Shown here: positions 36,979 through 45,860 of the stretch, in pieces
Layout: the number at the start of each line of letters is the position of its first letter
Position numbering within the stretch: position 1 is the stretch's first letter
Origin: Methanobrevibacter sp.
GTDB lineage: Archaea; Methanobacteriota; Methanobacteria; Methanobacteriales; Methanobacteriaceae
DNA: 64,000 nucleotides
Assembly (NCBI RefSeq): GCF_015062985.1
Contig: NZ_SUTI01000001.1
Coordinates: forward strand, 113,377-177,376
Direction of reading: 5' to 3'
Program-made: the position numbers and the translations under genes
The notes under the pieces: model-generated
Told to the model about the DNA's origin: nothing
The model's database searches: none
What the model saw: only the letters and a program-made list of their open reading frames with translations

Positions 36979-37404
36979 CTATTCCAACATTGAAGTTATT
37001 TGGTTATATAGATTTTCAAGTGTCGTTTCACGTTTATCTTTTTTTAACTCACATTCCCATACTGTAATAACATTCCAACCCATGGCTTCCAATTCTTTTT
37101 GATTATGTTCATCACGTTCTCTATTTCTGTAAAGTTTCTTCTCCCAGTACTCTACATTGGATTTTGGCATTTTTGCATACTTACACCCATTATGCAAGTG
37201 CCAAAAACATCCATGAACAAAAACAATAGTATTATATTTTGGCAGGACAACATCAGGACTTCCAGGATATCTTTTATCATTCTTTCTGAAACGAAGACCT
37301 TTTGAAAACAAGTAGCTACGAACAAGAATTTCTGGTTTTGTGTCTTTACCTCTGATTCTTGACATGACATAACTGCGAGTTTCTTTGCTGAATTTGTCAA
37401 CCAT
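36979..37404 (-). CDS. vsr: Very short patch repair endonuclease
   Basis: 141 residues from ATG 37404, chosen because AGGTAAGG lies upstream and homology starts at VDKFSKETRSYVMSRIRGKD. Further hallmarks: TKPEILVRSYLF, PGSPDVVLPKYNTIVFVHGC and FWHLHNGCKYAK. The D-V-V-L and H-G-C-F-W-H strips are the Vsr active-site and zinc positions. Vsr nicks T:G mismatches produced by deamination of 5-methylcytosine. Its placement with a C5 methyltransferase two genes away is the usual pairing. Confidence 0.93.
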   Translation of the reverse strand: MVDKFSKETRSYVMSRIRGKDTKPEILVRSYLFSKGLRFRKNDKRYPGSPDVVLPKYNTIVFVHGCFWHLHNGCKYAKMPKSNVEYWEKKLYRNRERDEHNQKELEAMGWNVITVWECELKKDKRETTLENLYNQITSMLE

Positions 37405-37574
37405 GATATCCTTACCTCTCATCTGCCTTATTTGACTTTCATGCCACTTTATAATATTAAATGAACATTATTATTTTAATTATCTTATTCAATCATTGAA
37501 ACTTAATGCATTGGAACTATAAAAACATGAAAATATGATAATCAATCTTATTCTCGATTAAATTATATGAGATA

Positions 37575-38939
37575 TTAGTCGGGTTCATACGAATAAATTA
37601 TAAAATTATCAATATTGCTTTTATTTATTATAAATTTCACATTTCGTTCGTTTCCATCTGAATTACGGCCTTGATTAAAATTTCTTAAAACTTCATGCAT
37701 ATTAATCCTATTAAGTTCTAAGATTTCCATTTTTTTGAAATTAACAGAATGCTTCATCCGGGTTTGGTATGAAATTTTAGAACCTCTTTGATAAGGAGTT
37801 CCTATTAATTCCATCCTTGAGATAGCCATTTCACTATTATAATCAACATCTTTTTTTGTTTCATGTTCATATATTACATACCACAACTTTCCATTATAAT
37901 TTATGGCCTCCAATGTAGTATTTTGATCATTTCCAGGTGCTTCTTTTTTATTTATATCGCTGGCTTTTAAGTCCCCATAAAAATCATCATTTTTAAAATA
38001 CAAATCAAAATCCAATAGGTCATCAGTTTTTTTATTGCCAATGTATATCATCGTATCTTGGCATTGCTCATTTTCTATAAATTCATTCATCTCACATTCT
38101 AAAAACCATCCGGCCCATTCTGTTCCTTTCCATTGGTACCATCTTTTAGACTTCATTTTTTCTATAGCCGATACTGCTGTAATCCATTTTCCAAATGAAA
38201 AACCATTATTAAATTTAGCAAATAGGTCAAAAATACTATTTTTCATTGGTCTAGTATGATGCCCAGTAGACACATATTCTGCAACAACACCCCCCTCTTG
38301 CACATCACCATCATGAACACGCCCAGAAGATACATATTCTGCAATAACGCATCCATCTTGCACATCACCATCATGAACCTGTCCAGAAGATATGAATTCT
38401 GCAACAATACTTTCATCAATATATTTTTTAAAGTTTCTAGAAGATATTGTTGTAATTGTATTTCCCTTCTGGTCTCTTTTAGTAAAATACTCATTTGTAA
38501 GTGCTTGATATAAATCATTCGAATAAACATGCGCTGAACTAGAATTTAATTTATTACCCATATAATCTTCAGTATCGAATTCAACAAAAATATGCATTCC
38601 ATCATATCTATATATTCCAACAATTCTTACATCGCTATTCTCTCTAAAATTGTACTCCTCATAAACTTCTTTATACCATTTTTTTAACTGCAGTCTTTTC
38701 TTAAATAGAGGATGGGGATTACTTAACCATGTAATTGCTCCAGTTAAGAAATAAGTATCATGGTTATTGTGAGTGTACTTATAAATCCTATGATTTTTGT
38801 ATTTAACCACTTCTATATTGCCTAATGCATCTTTAAATGCTGATTCGAACTCTGAAATTTTTGTTAATTTCTGATCATAATCATATACTAAAGATAATGA
38901 TGGTGTAATCTGCTCACTTTTCTTTGCTTGCCTTGCCAT
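37575..38939 (-). CDS. Type II restriction endonuclease with internal tandem repeat
   Basis: 454 residues, starting two bases after the methyltransferase stop, with GAGGAAT upstream. Residues about 300-335 contain LLDFDLYFKNDDFYGDLKAS, a D-x12-D-x-K motif of PD-(D/E)XK restriction enzymes. The N-terminal part has DTYFLTGAITWLSNPHPLFK and HIFVEFDTEDY. Between about residues 178 and 228 lies a 20-residue tandem repeat (VIAEYVSSGRVHDGDVQEGG and its neighbours) from a 60-base DNA repeat, unlike anything in normal restriction enzymes. The frame stays open, so the protein may still work. The recognition site cannot be read from sequence; I do not recognise the prototype. Confidence 0.75.
   Translation of the reverse strand: MARQAKKSEQITPSLSLVYDYDQKLTKISEFESAFKDALGNIEVVKYKNHRIYKYTHNNHDTYFLTGAITWLSNPHPLFKKRLQLKKWYKEVYEEYNFRENSDVRIVGIYRYDGMHIFVEFDTEDYMGNKLNSSSAHVYSNDLYQALTNEYFTKRDQKGNTITTISSRNFKKYIDESIVAEFISSGQVHDGDVQDGCVIAEYVSSGRVHDGDVQEGGVVAEYVSTGHHTRPMKNSIFDLFAKFNNGFSFGKWITAVSAIEKMKSKRWYQWKGTEWAGWFLECEMNEFIENEQCQDTMIYIGNKKTDDLLDFDLYFKNDDFYGDLKASDINKKEAPGNDQNTTLEAINYNGKLWYVIYEHETKKDVDYNSEMAISRMELIGTPYQRGSKISYQTRMKHSVNFKKMEILELNRINMHEVLRNFNQGRNSDGNERNVKFIINKSNIDNFIIYSYEPD
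38261..38409. repeat. 60-bp tandem repeat inside restriction gene, ~2.5 copies
   Basis: Copies start at 38261, 38321 and 38381 (GCCCAGTAGA, GCCCAGAAGA, GTCCAGAAGA), each followed by a near-identical segment including CACATCACCATCATGAAC. The third is partial. The period of 60 keeps the frame. Confidence 0.9.
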
Positions 38940-38941
38940 GA

Positions 38942-40108
38942 TTATTCCTCGTTATAATTAAATAATTTTTCAGCGCATATTTTTACAACCTCAACATTAA
39001 CGGCATTGCCGAATTGTTTGAATGCTTGTTGATCATTACTATTTGGAATGAAGTTTTCAGGAAAATCTTGTAAACGAGCTGCTTCTCTTACTGTTAATCT
39101 ACGTTTATATTTACCGATTATTGGAATCTGTACAATAGCTACCAATGCAGGACAACATGTTGGAACTTTAACCCTAACACCAGATGGCCTGATTTGAATT
39201 AAACCTTCCCAAATAGATTTAATATTCTTACCGGCTTGCCATTCAAATTTTCTTTGGGTTGGAGTACACCATTCTAAGTTATCCCATTTTTCAATCCATG
39301 AATCAATGAACTCTTTATTTCTTTGATACAATTCATTATTCTTCCGGACAAATTCTTTTTTCCATGGTTTAAATTCTTCAGGCGCTTCTTTTTTAAACCA
39401 TTCAAACCAAACAGGAAACCCTATAACGTCTAAATCTACACCTTGATAAAATTCATCCCACATTGTTAAAACTTTTTCTTCCTCTTCAGAGATATTATAT
39501 TTCTCATCAACAGGCCCCTCATCTAAAATGGTATAGATAGAATTATCATTTTTATGTTTGAAAGTACCTAAATCAATTTCTAATGGTTCATAAGCATGTT
39601 CTGGATCATAAATTCCAAGAATAACAACTCTTTCTCTTAATTGTGGTGTTCCGAAATAATGAGGACTTACAATTAAAGGTTTAGGAGTGAGCCTATAACC
39701 TGCTTTACGAAGATGCTCTTCTATTGTTTTCCAAGTACGTCCTTTATCATGTGACGCAAGATTTCTAACATTTTCTAAGATTATATATGGAGGATGATGG
39801 TGTTTCAATATTCTTTCTATTTCAAAAAATAATGTTCCTCTTGTTTCATCATCAAAGCCTTCTTGTTTACCTGCTTTACTAAATGCTTGACAAGGAAATC
39901 CCGCACATAGCACATCATGTTCTGGAACATCCTCAACTTTAATGTCACGAACATTAATATCTGAATCCATGTTATAATTTTCAGCATATGTTTCTATTGC
40001 GAATTTATCTATTTCTGAAGCGAGTACACATTCGCCACCTAATTGTTCCATTGCTTGATGAAAACCACCAATCCCTGAAAATAAATCTATAAATTTGAAT
40101 TTTTCCAT
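38942..40108 (-). CDS. DNA (cytosine-5) methyltransferase
   Basis: 388 residues, AAGGGGAT upstream of the ATG. Motif I FIDLFSGIGGFHQAM (residues 6-20), motif IV AGFPCQAFSKAG with the catalytic Cys (about 73), motif VI LENVRNL, motif VIII TPQLRERVVILG, and motif X KQFGNAVNVEVV near the end. The target-recognition region lies at about 270-320. Length and motif order fit single-domain type II C5 methylases. It is followed by its restriction enzyme and Vsr on the same strand; a TATA box lies about 80 bases upstream of the start. Confidence 0.95.
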   Translation of the reverse strand: MEKFKFIDLFSGIGGFHQAMEQLGGECVLASEIDKFAIETYAENYNMDSDINVRDIKVEDVPEHDVLCAGFPCQAFSKAGKQEGFDDETRGTLFFEIERILKHHHPPYIILENVRNLASHDKGRTWKTIEEHLRKAGYRLTPKPLIVSPHYFGTPQLRERVVILGIYDPEHAYEPLEIDLGTFKHKNDNSIYTILDEGPVDEKYNISEEEEKVLTMWDEFYQGVDLDVIGFPVWFEWFKKEAPEEFKPWKKEFVRKNNELYQRNKEFIDSWIEKWDNLEWCTPTQRKFEWQAGKNIKSIWEGLIQIRPSGVRVKVPTCCPALVAIVQIPIIGKYKRRLTVREAARLQDFPENFIPNSNDQQAFKQFGNAVNVEVVKICAEKLFNYNEE

Positions 40109-40186
40109 TGTTTATCCCCTTACTTTATTGTCCTTACGATTTAAAGAAAATAAGATTTTGATTTTGTCCTACTGCAATATATCATT

Positions 40187-40198
40187 TGTATATATACT
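40187..40198 (-). promoter_or_regulatory. TATA box for the methyltransferase operon
   Basis: AGTATATATAC on the minus strand, about 80 bases before ATG 40108. A perfect inverted repeat, ATTGTA-T-TACAAT (40224-40236), lies just upstream and could bind a regulator. Confidence 0.45.
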
Positions 40199-40245
40199 AT
40201 TTATTAGCAATATTATATATCATATTGTATTACAATACAAATCAC

Positions 40246-40491
40246 TTAAAGTTCATTAACTATTTCCTCGCCTTTATCAGTTAACCTATACAATCTTCCC
40301 TTTTTAACTTCGGGATTAATACATTCAACAAGATTATGTTCTTTTAATTGTCTTAATGTATTAGATATATGATTCTGAAATATTTCTGCATCATTAGCTA
40401 TTTCAGATGGAATTTTTACTTCTCCCTCTAAAGACTTCATTACTTTTAATCTATATTGTGATCTGTTAACATAATCAATTTCTTCTTTCAT
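40246..40491 (-). CDS. Winged-helix transcriptional regulator
   Basis: 81 residues, GGTGGAT before the ATG. IPSEIANDAEIFQNHISNTL, then RQLKEHNLVECINPEVKKGR and LYRLTDKGEEIVNEL give the MarR/ArsR-like wing with the conserved GRLYRLT. Paralogues occur at 58863 and, frameshifted, at 43315. It could regulate the methyltransferase operon downstream (inverted repeat at 40224-40236) or the TPR-HIRAN genes upstream; both are inference. Confidence 0.85.
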   Translation of the reverse strand: MKEEIDYVNRSQYRLKVMKSLEGEVKIPSEIANDAEIFQNHISNTLRQLKEHNLVECINPEVKKGRLYRLTDKGEEIVNEL

Positions 40492-40503
40492 TTATCCACC
40501 ATA

Positions 40504-41445
40504 TTATTTTATTATTCTTCCAATATAGAATTGTATATCTGGATATTCAGGGTCAGTAAGTCTTAATAAATAGACTAAGTACTCCCCATGAGCAACATTT
40601 TTAATTTTGCTTTGCAGTTCTGATGCTGAAGAAGTTAATTCAAATTTTGTATAGTTATTATTTGCCACATAACCCGCCTTTCTATCTTCGACATATACAG
40701 CAATTGCATCCTTATCAAATTCATTGTCAGGTTCTTTAACAAGTTTTAAAGACATTCCTGGAGTAAGTTGCATATTAATTTTATAAAATTGTCTTCCGGC
40801 TATTGTAAATAATTCGGATTTGTCATATGTTTTCAATGTTTCAACATTTTTCTGGTATTCTTTTTCATATTTAATATTAGATTCAATCACACGTTTTTGA
40901 CTAAGGAATCTTTCAATACTCTCTTCACCGCCTTGTGAAAGTGCATTAATGGCATTGCTATTTTTTTCCAGTGCTTCTTCCAACGTGGCCAATCCATTTG
41001 GCTTCTCCCTTGACTCGGAAAGCAAATGACCTGCCCAGGCACGTAACATTCTTGCCTTATTATCATAAACTACATTACTTTTAGATAACTCTAGTGACCT
41101 ATTATAGCATTCTTCTGATTCTTGATATCTTTTCATGCCTTCTAAAATTATTGCTTTTATATTCCAATTGTTTGAATGGCTTTTATCTAAATCCAATGCT
41201 AAATCTATATAATATAGAGCATCTTCTTCTTTAAACTCCAAATAATAATCCCATGCCTTTTTTGAATATTCGTCTCTTTTTATGAAACGGCTATCAATTA
41301 TAGTATCTGAGTCATTTTCTTCATCATCATCACCATTGTGAAGATATCCCATATATGGAATGTCTGGAACACCAGCAAGACCATCTCCCCAATCTGAAGG
41401 GTCACCAACATGCCATGCATAGGGATCAAAACCATCATCGCCCAT
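40504..41445 (-). CDS. TPR protein with C-terminal HIRAN domain
   Basis: 313 residues from ATG 41445 (GGTGATT upstream). The N-terminus shares WHVGDPSDWGDG and GVPDIPYMGYL with the gene at 1-749. TPR-like repeats span about 60-170 (ALYYIDLALDLDKSHSNNWN, RYQESEECYNRSLELSKSN). A HIRAN-type domain is at about 215-313: FTIAGRQFYKINMQLTPGMS, LVKEPDNEFDKDAIAVYVED, KAGYVANNNYTKFEL. HIRAN is known for binding 3' ends of single-stranded DNA in fork-remodelling helicases. Here it lacks a helicase, so a sensor or adaptor role is likely (inference). Confidence 0.8.
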   Translation of the reverse strand: MGDDGFDPYAWHVGDPSDWGDGLAGVPDIPYMGYLHNGDDDEENDSDTIIDSRFIKRDEYSKKAWDYYLEFKEEDALYYIDLALDLDKSHSNNWNIKAIILEGMKRYQESEECYNRSLELSKSNVVYDNKARMLRAWAGHLLSESREKPNGLATLEEALEKNSNAINALSQGGEESIERFLSQKRVIESNIKYEKEYQKNVETLKTYDKSELFTIAGRQFYKINMQLTPGMSLKLVKEPDNEFDKDAIAVYVEDRKAGYVANNNYTKFELTSSASELQSKIKNVAHGEYLVYLLRLTDPEYPDIQFYIGRIIK

Positions 41446-41464
41446 AATAATCACCAAGTATTTA

Positions 41465-41767
41465 TCATTCCTTTTTTATTTCATTTAATCGTTTGCGTAA
41501 ATTTGAGTATGTTCCATCTTGCCTGCACCCCTCAGAAACCTCACCCTCACCGCCATGATGGTCGGCCCTTACAATGTATGTATAAATAGTCACAATTTCA
41601 TCAAAAGTCAAATTTTCTTTTGATAAATCCAAAAGACTAAATTTAGAATACTTTTCTCTCATCTTATCCATATTTTCGAAATAATCAAAATCAATAGCTA
41701 GTTTTCGGCATTTGGGACATCTCAAATCTCCTTCAATCAGATTTTCTCCGCAAAATGGACATTTCAT
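41465..41767 (-). CDS. Zinc ribbon plus DUF6508-like protein
   Basis: 100 residues from ATG 41767, with GAGGCG upstream. N-terminal ribbon MKCPFCGENLIEGDLRCPKC (C-x2-C...C-x2-C). The C-terminal part TIYTYIVRADHHGGEGEVSE then DGTYSNLRKRLNEI resembles DUF6508 ('y..y.vR.e.f..G.i......dG....ll.RL'). That resemblance is moderate. It sits between two TPR-HIRAN genes. Confidence 0.65.
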   Translation of the reverse strand: MKCPFCGENLIEGDLRCPKCRKLAIDFDYFENMDKMREKYSKFSLLDLSKENLTFDEIVTIYTYIVRADHHGGEGEVSEGCRQDGTYSNLRKRLNEIKKE

Positions 41768-41781
41768 ATTTAACGCCTCGT

Positions 41782-43167
41782 TCAAATCAGTTTTGCAATA
41801 ACCCATTCATTAAAGAGAATAAACTGCACTTCTGCCCGTGTTGACAGGTTATTTTTAATGTCTGTTGCACTTTTAACTTCCTTAATTAGAGTATACTTGC
41901 TGTTTGCAACATAACCTACTGTTTCACCGTTGACTTCAACACGTATTGCATTCTTGTCATGGGGATTGTCAGGTTCCTTAATTAAATCAACGACTGTTCC
42001 TTCCTTAAACGGTTCGAAATGTTTGTAGTATTGAGTTCCAGTAATGTTGATGTATGTCTCAGAGGATTTTAATTTTTTAAGCTGTTTTTCTGCCTTGTCC
42101 ACTTCATCATAATTTTTAACCAAGCGAGCTTTAATGATTCTTTCCTTTACGCCATCACCCAATAGGCCTAAAACTCCTGCTTTAGTAAATAAATATGAGC
42201 GGTTATCTTGACCCTTTGGAAGTATTTCCAATGCCTTGTCAATTAATTCCAAATCCTCGGGTTTTATTTCATTATGAAGTATTTTATCGTCTAATTCTTC
42301 TTTAATGCATTCTGCCTTGTTGTTTAAAATTATTTCATCGAATCTGTCTTTGGCTAATGCCTTATTATAATATTTCAGGGCTTCATCATATTGATGCTTT
42401 TTCTGCAGCATTATTGCCTTTTTGTTATAGTAATTGGCAGGAGGATTTGGATGAAGTTTAATGGCAGAATCTATAATAATCAGCGCTTCATTAGTCAGGA
42501 TTTCATCTGTATGTAGCTCCCACGCCTTTTGGGATAGAGAATACGCAATTCCGTCATCATCATAATGGCTTTGTGTTAAAATATACTTGTCAATCGCATG
42601 TTTTAATTCATTGTAATATTTTTCTTCAGAATAAATTTTTCCAAACCAGTTATAAATTAAAGTGATTTGATGTACTACTCTTGCACAAATTTTTAAATTG
42701 TCCGGACCCATTCTAATATCTTCCACCGATTTAAGAACTTCTAATGCTTTTTCATATGCTTCAGCAGCTTCTTCCAGGCGGTCTTGACGATATAAAAAAT
42801 CAGCTCTCTCTGCAATACACCTAGGACCACCGTAAATCCCGTAGCCATCTTCAGTTTCACGGCATTTATTCCAATAGGTTTCTGCTGAAGCATAGTCACC
42901 CATTGCCTCATATTCGCCTGCAATAGCGAAAAATACGTCCCATTTTCTAGGGGCTGACTTCAGTGCTTCTTTATAAAATTTTATTGCAGTTGAATGGTCT
43001 TCCTTTATAGAGCATGTCTTGGCCTGTCTGCAATAGTATTCATAATCGCTTAATTTCCTTACCTTTTTATCTTCATCCTCATCAGGTTCATCATAAGTTA
43101 AGGGGCTTCCACAGTGACTGCAGATGCCTCCCTCATCAACCCAATTACCGCATGAACAAAATCCCAT
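41782..43167 (-). CDS. Zinc-ribbon TPR protein with HIRAN domain
   Basis: 461 residues, AAGGAG before the ATG. Ribbon MGFCSCGNWVDEGGICSHCG, TPR array at about 40-350 (STAIKFYKEALKSAPRKWDV, QYDEALKYYNKALAKDRFDE), HIRAN-type domain at about 370-455 (INITGTQYYKHFEPFKEGTV, LIKEPDNPHDKNAIRVEVNG, TVGYVANSKYTLI). It contains the full set of features seen separately in neighbours. Same strand and close spacing imply one operon with the DUF6508-like and 40504 genes. Confidence 0.82.
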   Translation of the reverse strand: MGFCSCGNWVDEGGICSHCGSPLTYDEPDEDEDKKVRKLSDYEYYCRQAKTCSIKEDHSTAIKFYKEALKSAPRKWDVFFAIAGEYEAMGDYASAETYWNKCRETEDGYGIYGGPRCIAERADFLYRQDRLEEAAEAYEKALEVLKSVEDIRMGPDNLKICARVVHQITLIYNWFGKIYSEEKYYNELKHAIDKYILTQSHYDDDGIAYSLSQKAWELHTDEILTNEALIIIDSAIKLHPNPPANYYNKKAIMLQKKHQYDEALKYYNKALAKDRFDEIILNNKAECIKEELDDKILHNEIKPEDLELIDKALEILPKGQDNRSYLFTKAGVLGLLGDGVKERIIKARLVKNYDEVDKAEKQLKKLKSSETYINITGTQYYKHFEPFKEGTVVDLIKEPDNPHDKNAIRVEVNGETVGYVANSKYTLIKEVKSATDIKNNLSTRAEVQFILFNEWVIAKLI

Positions 43168-43314
43168 AATAATCGCTCCTTATAACAATCCATATTATAA
43201 TGTTAAATATCTGATTTAATCTTTTCCTCAATATTAATATAAGGTTTAGTTTTATGTGATATTAAAGGTTATGATTATAAGTTGTGAATAAAAAAAAGTT
43301 GAAAAAATATTAAA

Positions 43315-43586
43315 TTAATCCAAATTAATGTTTTTAGTTACTTCCTCACCTTTATTCGTTAATCTGTACAATCTACCTTTTCTAACTTCCGGATTAATGC
43401 ATTCAATAAGTTCATGTGCTTTTAATTCAGCTAATACTTTTGAAATATGATTTACTCTAATATCTGAATTTTTAGCTATTTTGGAAGATATCAACACTTC
43501 CCCACCAAGGACTTCATTACTTTTGTCCCATATTTTGAGATATTTCCATAACTCATTTCTTTTAACATTTCATCTGACAATTCCAT
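43315..43586 (-). pseudogene. Frameshifted winged-helix regulator
   Basis: The 3' frame (43315-43497) encodes NHISKVLAELKAHELIECIN and GRLYRLTNKGEEV, the same wing as the 40246 gene. The matching N-terminal part (MELSDEMLKEMSYGNISKYG then TKVMKSL) is present upstream in another frame from ATG 43586. A single base lost near 43500-43508 explains the break: restoring it gives KSL-G-G-E-V-L-I-S-S-K-I-A, in line with KSLEGEVKIPSEIA of the paralogue. Confidence 0.7.
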
Positions 43587-43993
43587 GTTATCACTTATGA
43601 AATTCTTACAAAAATAAATTGTATCATTATCATAGTCACCTAACGCATCATATTCCGTCTGTGTCATGAAGATGAATTTTTAAAAGACTCCATAATCCAA
43701 CCACCTATACTGGCTCTGAAGATTGCCAAACACAACCATGTTCCTCCAGAATCTTTCCATGAATTAACCAAAGATTCACTATATCTTGAAAAGCTGATGT
43801 TCACAGAATAGCCAATATTTATAGAAAAATAAAAACATTCACAAAAAATCCAAATACAACATATTAGTGAACATAATGATGAATCTAATTCATGAAGGAG
43901 ATATTGATTTAATTGAATTCACTCATGATGTAAGATTTGGTGAAAATTCAATGGATTTTGGTATGATAAGCTATATTGAACTAAACTACTAAA
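43587..43993. other. Intergenic with gene fragments
   Basis: No intact gene. On the minus strand an in-frame extension of the regulator relic reads MTQTEYDALGDYDNDTIYF (43667 downwards), which looks like a phage structural-protein strip ('LTQaEYDAL...DtiYf'). On the plus strand a 38-codon frame at 43876-43992 (IDLIEFTHDVRFGENSMDFG) has no support. Probably recombination debris. Confidence 0.4.
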
Positions 43994-45859
43994 TCAGATT
44001 TTTAATTTTTCCTTAAAATAAGCTTGAAGCAACATATCTTCACAATAAATATAACATCCCTTCATTCCACGAGTCATTAATGTTCTATATGTATTTTTAA
44101 TTATTTCATCTGCAACTTTCAAAGCTTCATTCGGATTTTCCTTATACATCTTTTTAATCCCAAAAAGTGACTTGTCAGTAGCTGCACGCTCATTGAAATC
44201 AGTTACAATATGTTCTCCATCAAATCGCATATCTTCACCGATTATTACACCAACATAGTCAAACTCCAACCCTTGTGATGTGTGAATGCAACCGATTTCA
44301 TTTACAGAATCCTCATCAATTGCCCATGTATCTGAATTTCCCAAATTCCAGCTCATTGAAAAATCATCAATTACAATATCATGAACATCAGTATTGTTTT
44401 TGCCTTCCTTTATCCAGTTCCAACAGTAACCCGCCAAGAGACGGGCATTATTATCAGTATTCTTCTCAAAAATCAAATCTTTAAGTTCAGAAGGAGAATC
44501 AACAACTCTAAAATCATAGTCAAAGTCAAAGCCGTCGAAGTTTGCGGTTTCTTCAATTTCCAATACATCATTCAGCCATGACAAATAACCGTCAGATCCG
44601 TTGCATCTGAATTGCGATTCCAGTTTAATATGCTCAACTTCAGCATCAAAATATGAAGCAAACTCATAAATGGCTTCAACACTGCCATAATCCTTAAGAG
44701 ATATCTTCTGATGCCTGTCAATGAAAAACACACTAAATTTGGAAGCATTGATAATTTCTTTTACCTGATTTTCACCCAAATTGGAAAACAGCCCTGATTT
44801 TTCATTTAAACGATGAGCCTCATCAACTATAATTGCATCAAACTCATTGCTTTCAGAAGAAGTGAATGAACCGGAACCCTTAAATAAATTTTTCAGATAG
44901 TTTAAAGAACGTTTTCCGCCTTTCAATTTTTCAAAAAACACATTTCGTGGAGCTGAATTTTTAGTGACATATAATGAAAGCATGTCATCAACCATCAGAT
45001 CAACCAGCAGATTGATGGCCACAACAGACTTGCCGGTTCCGGGCCCGCCTTCAACAATCAAAACTCTCTTTTTATCATCAATATAAGACTCACGGGCCAT
45101 CTTAACTGCAAGCTCATAGGCAATTTTCTGTTCATCTATCATGATGAATTCCTTATTTCCGTCAAGCATGCTGGAAAGAGTGTCCTGCAGTTTCTTGGAA
45201 GGTCTGATTTTTCCATTGTCAATGCGAACCAGAATATCTGAATTGTCCCCGTATCTGATATATTTTTTAATGAAATTTCTCAATTTCAAGGCATCCCTTT
45301 TGCCATACAAAGGTGCTTCATCAAAATAAGGTTTGTAAATCTCATCAGTTAACGGATCATCATCAATAAAATCATAATTATGCAGGTATGCACATGGATA
45401 AAGTCCGATTTCATCTTCATCAACTGTTTGGTTAAAGTTTTTTATTAAAGATGCATAAGACCAAACTTGATATGAAGGATGTGTGGTTTCTATCAAACCC
45501 CCTCCCAAAATAGTTTTTACAACACCATCCTTTCCGTCGACTTTGTAGGCCTCAGACCACTGCTTAAGCTCAATGATTATAACGGAATCATCCTGAAATT
45601 TGTTCAAGCCGGTTATTATAAAATCAATTCTTTTTGAGGTTGTCGGAATCGTAAACTCGATAGCTACACCGCAGTCATCCGGAATTTCATTGTCTTCCAA
45701 AACCCTATACATATACTGCATTGAGTTTTCCCAAGACATGATTTGTGATTTTCCGGATTTGCCGATCTTTTGCTGATACATTTCATAAATCTCATCAGTA
45801 ATCGATCCTGAAAAGACTGAATCGACAAATTCCGCCTTGGTAGCTTCATAAACAATCAT
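43994..45859 (-). CDS. DUF2075-type helicase with nuclease-like N-terminus
   Basis: 621 residues from ATG 45859, which follows the MazG stop after one base; MIVYEATKAEFVDSVFSGSI is the usual opening of this family. N-terminal PD-(D/E)XK-like strip: KRIDFIITGL...VIIIELKQW (about 90-120). Helicase: Walker A VEGGPGTGKSVVAINLL (about 275), Walker B AIIVDEAHRL (about 350), HTSQGLEFDYVGVIIGEDM (about 530) and YRTLMTRGMKGCYIYCED near the end. DUF2075 proteins are SF1-like NTPases frequent in defence islands. Joined to a nucleotide pyrophosphohydrolase, it probably forms a two-gene functional unit. Confidence 0.85.
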   Translation of the reverse strand: MIVYEATKAEFVDSVFSGSITDEIYEMYQQKIGKSGKSQIMSWENSMQYMYRVLEDNEIPDDCGVAIEFTIPTTSKRIDFIITGLNKFQDDSVIIIELKQWSEAYKVDGKDGVVKTILGGGLIETTHPSYQVWSYASLIKNFNQTVDEDEIGLYPCAYLHNYDFIDDDPLTDEIYKPYFDEAPLYGKRDALKLRNFIKKYIRYGDNSDILVRIDNGKIRPSKKLQDTLSSMLDGNKEFIMIDEQKIAYELAVKMARESYIDDKKRVLIVEGGPGTGKSVVAINLLVDLMVDDMLSLYVTKNSAPRNVFFEKLKGGKRSLNYLKNLFKGSGSFTSSESNEFDAIIVDEAHRLNEKSGLFSNLGENQVKEIINASKFSVFFIDRHQKISLKDYGSVEAIYEFASYFDAEVEHIKLESQFRCNGSDGYLSWLNDVLEIEETANFDGFDFDYDFRVVDSPSELKDLIFEKNTDNNARLLAGYCWNWIKEGKNNTDVHDIVIDDFSMSWNLGNSDTWAIDEDSVNEIGCIHTSQGLEFDYVGVIIGEDMRFDGEHIVTDFNERAATDKSLFGIKKMYKENPNEALKVADEIIKNTYRTLMTRGMKGCYIYCEDMLLQAYFKEKLKI

Positions 45860-45860
45860 A

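Noticed and set aside
38261..38409. Possible CRISPR array
   Set aside because: Period 60 with near-identical 'spacers', in frame inside a gene, and only 2.5 copies; it is a coding tandem repeat.
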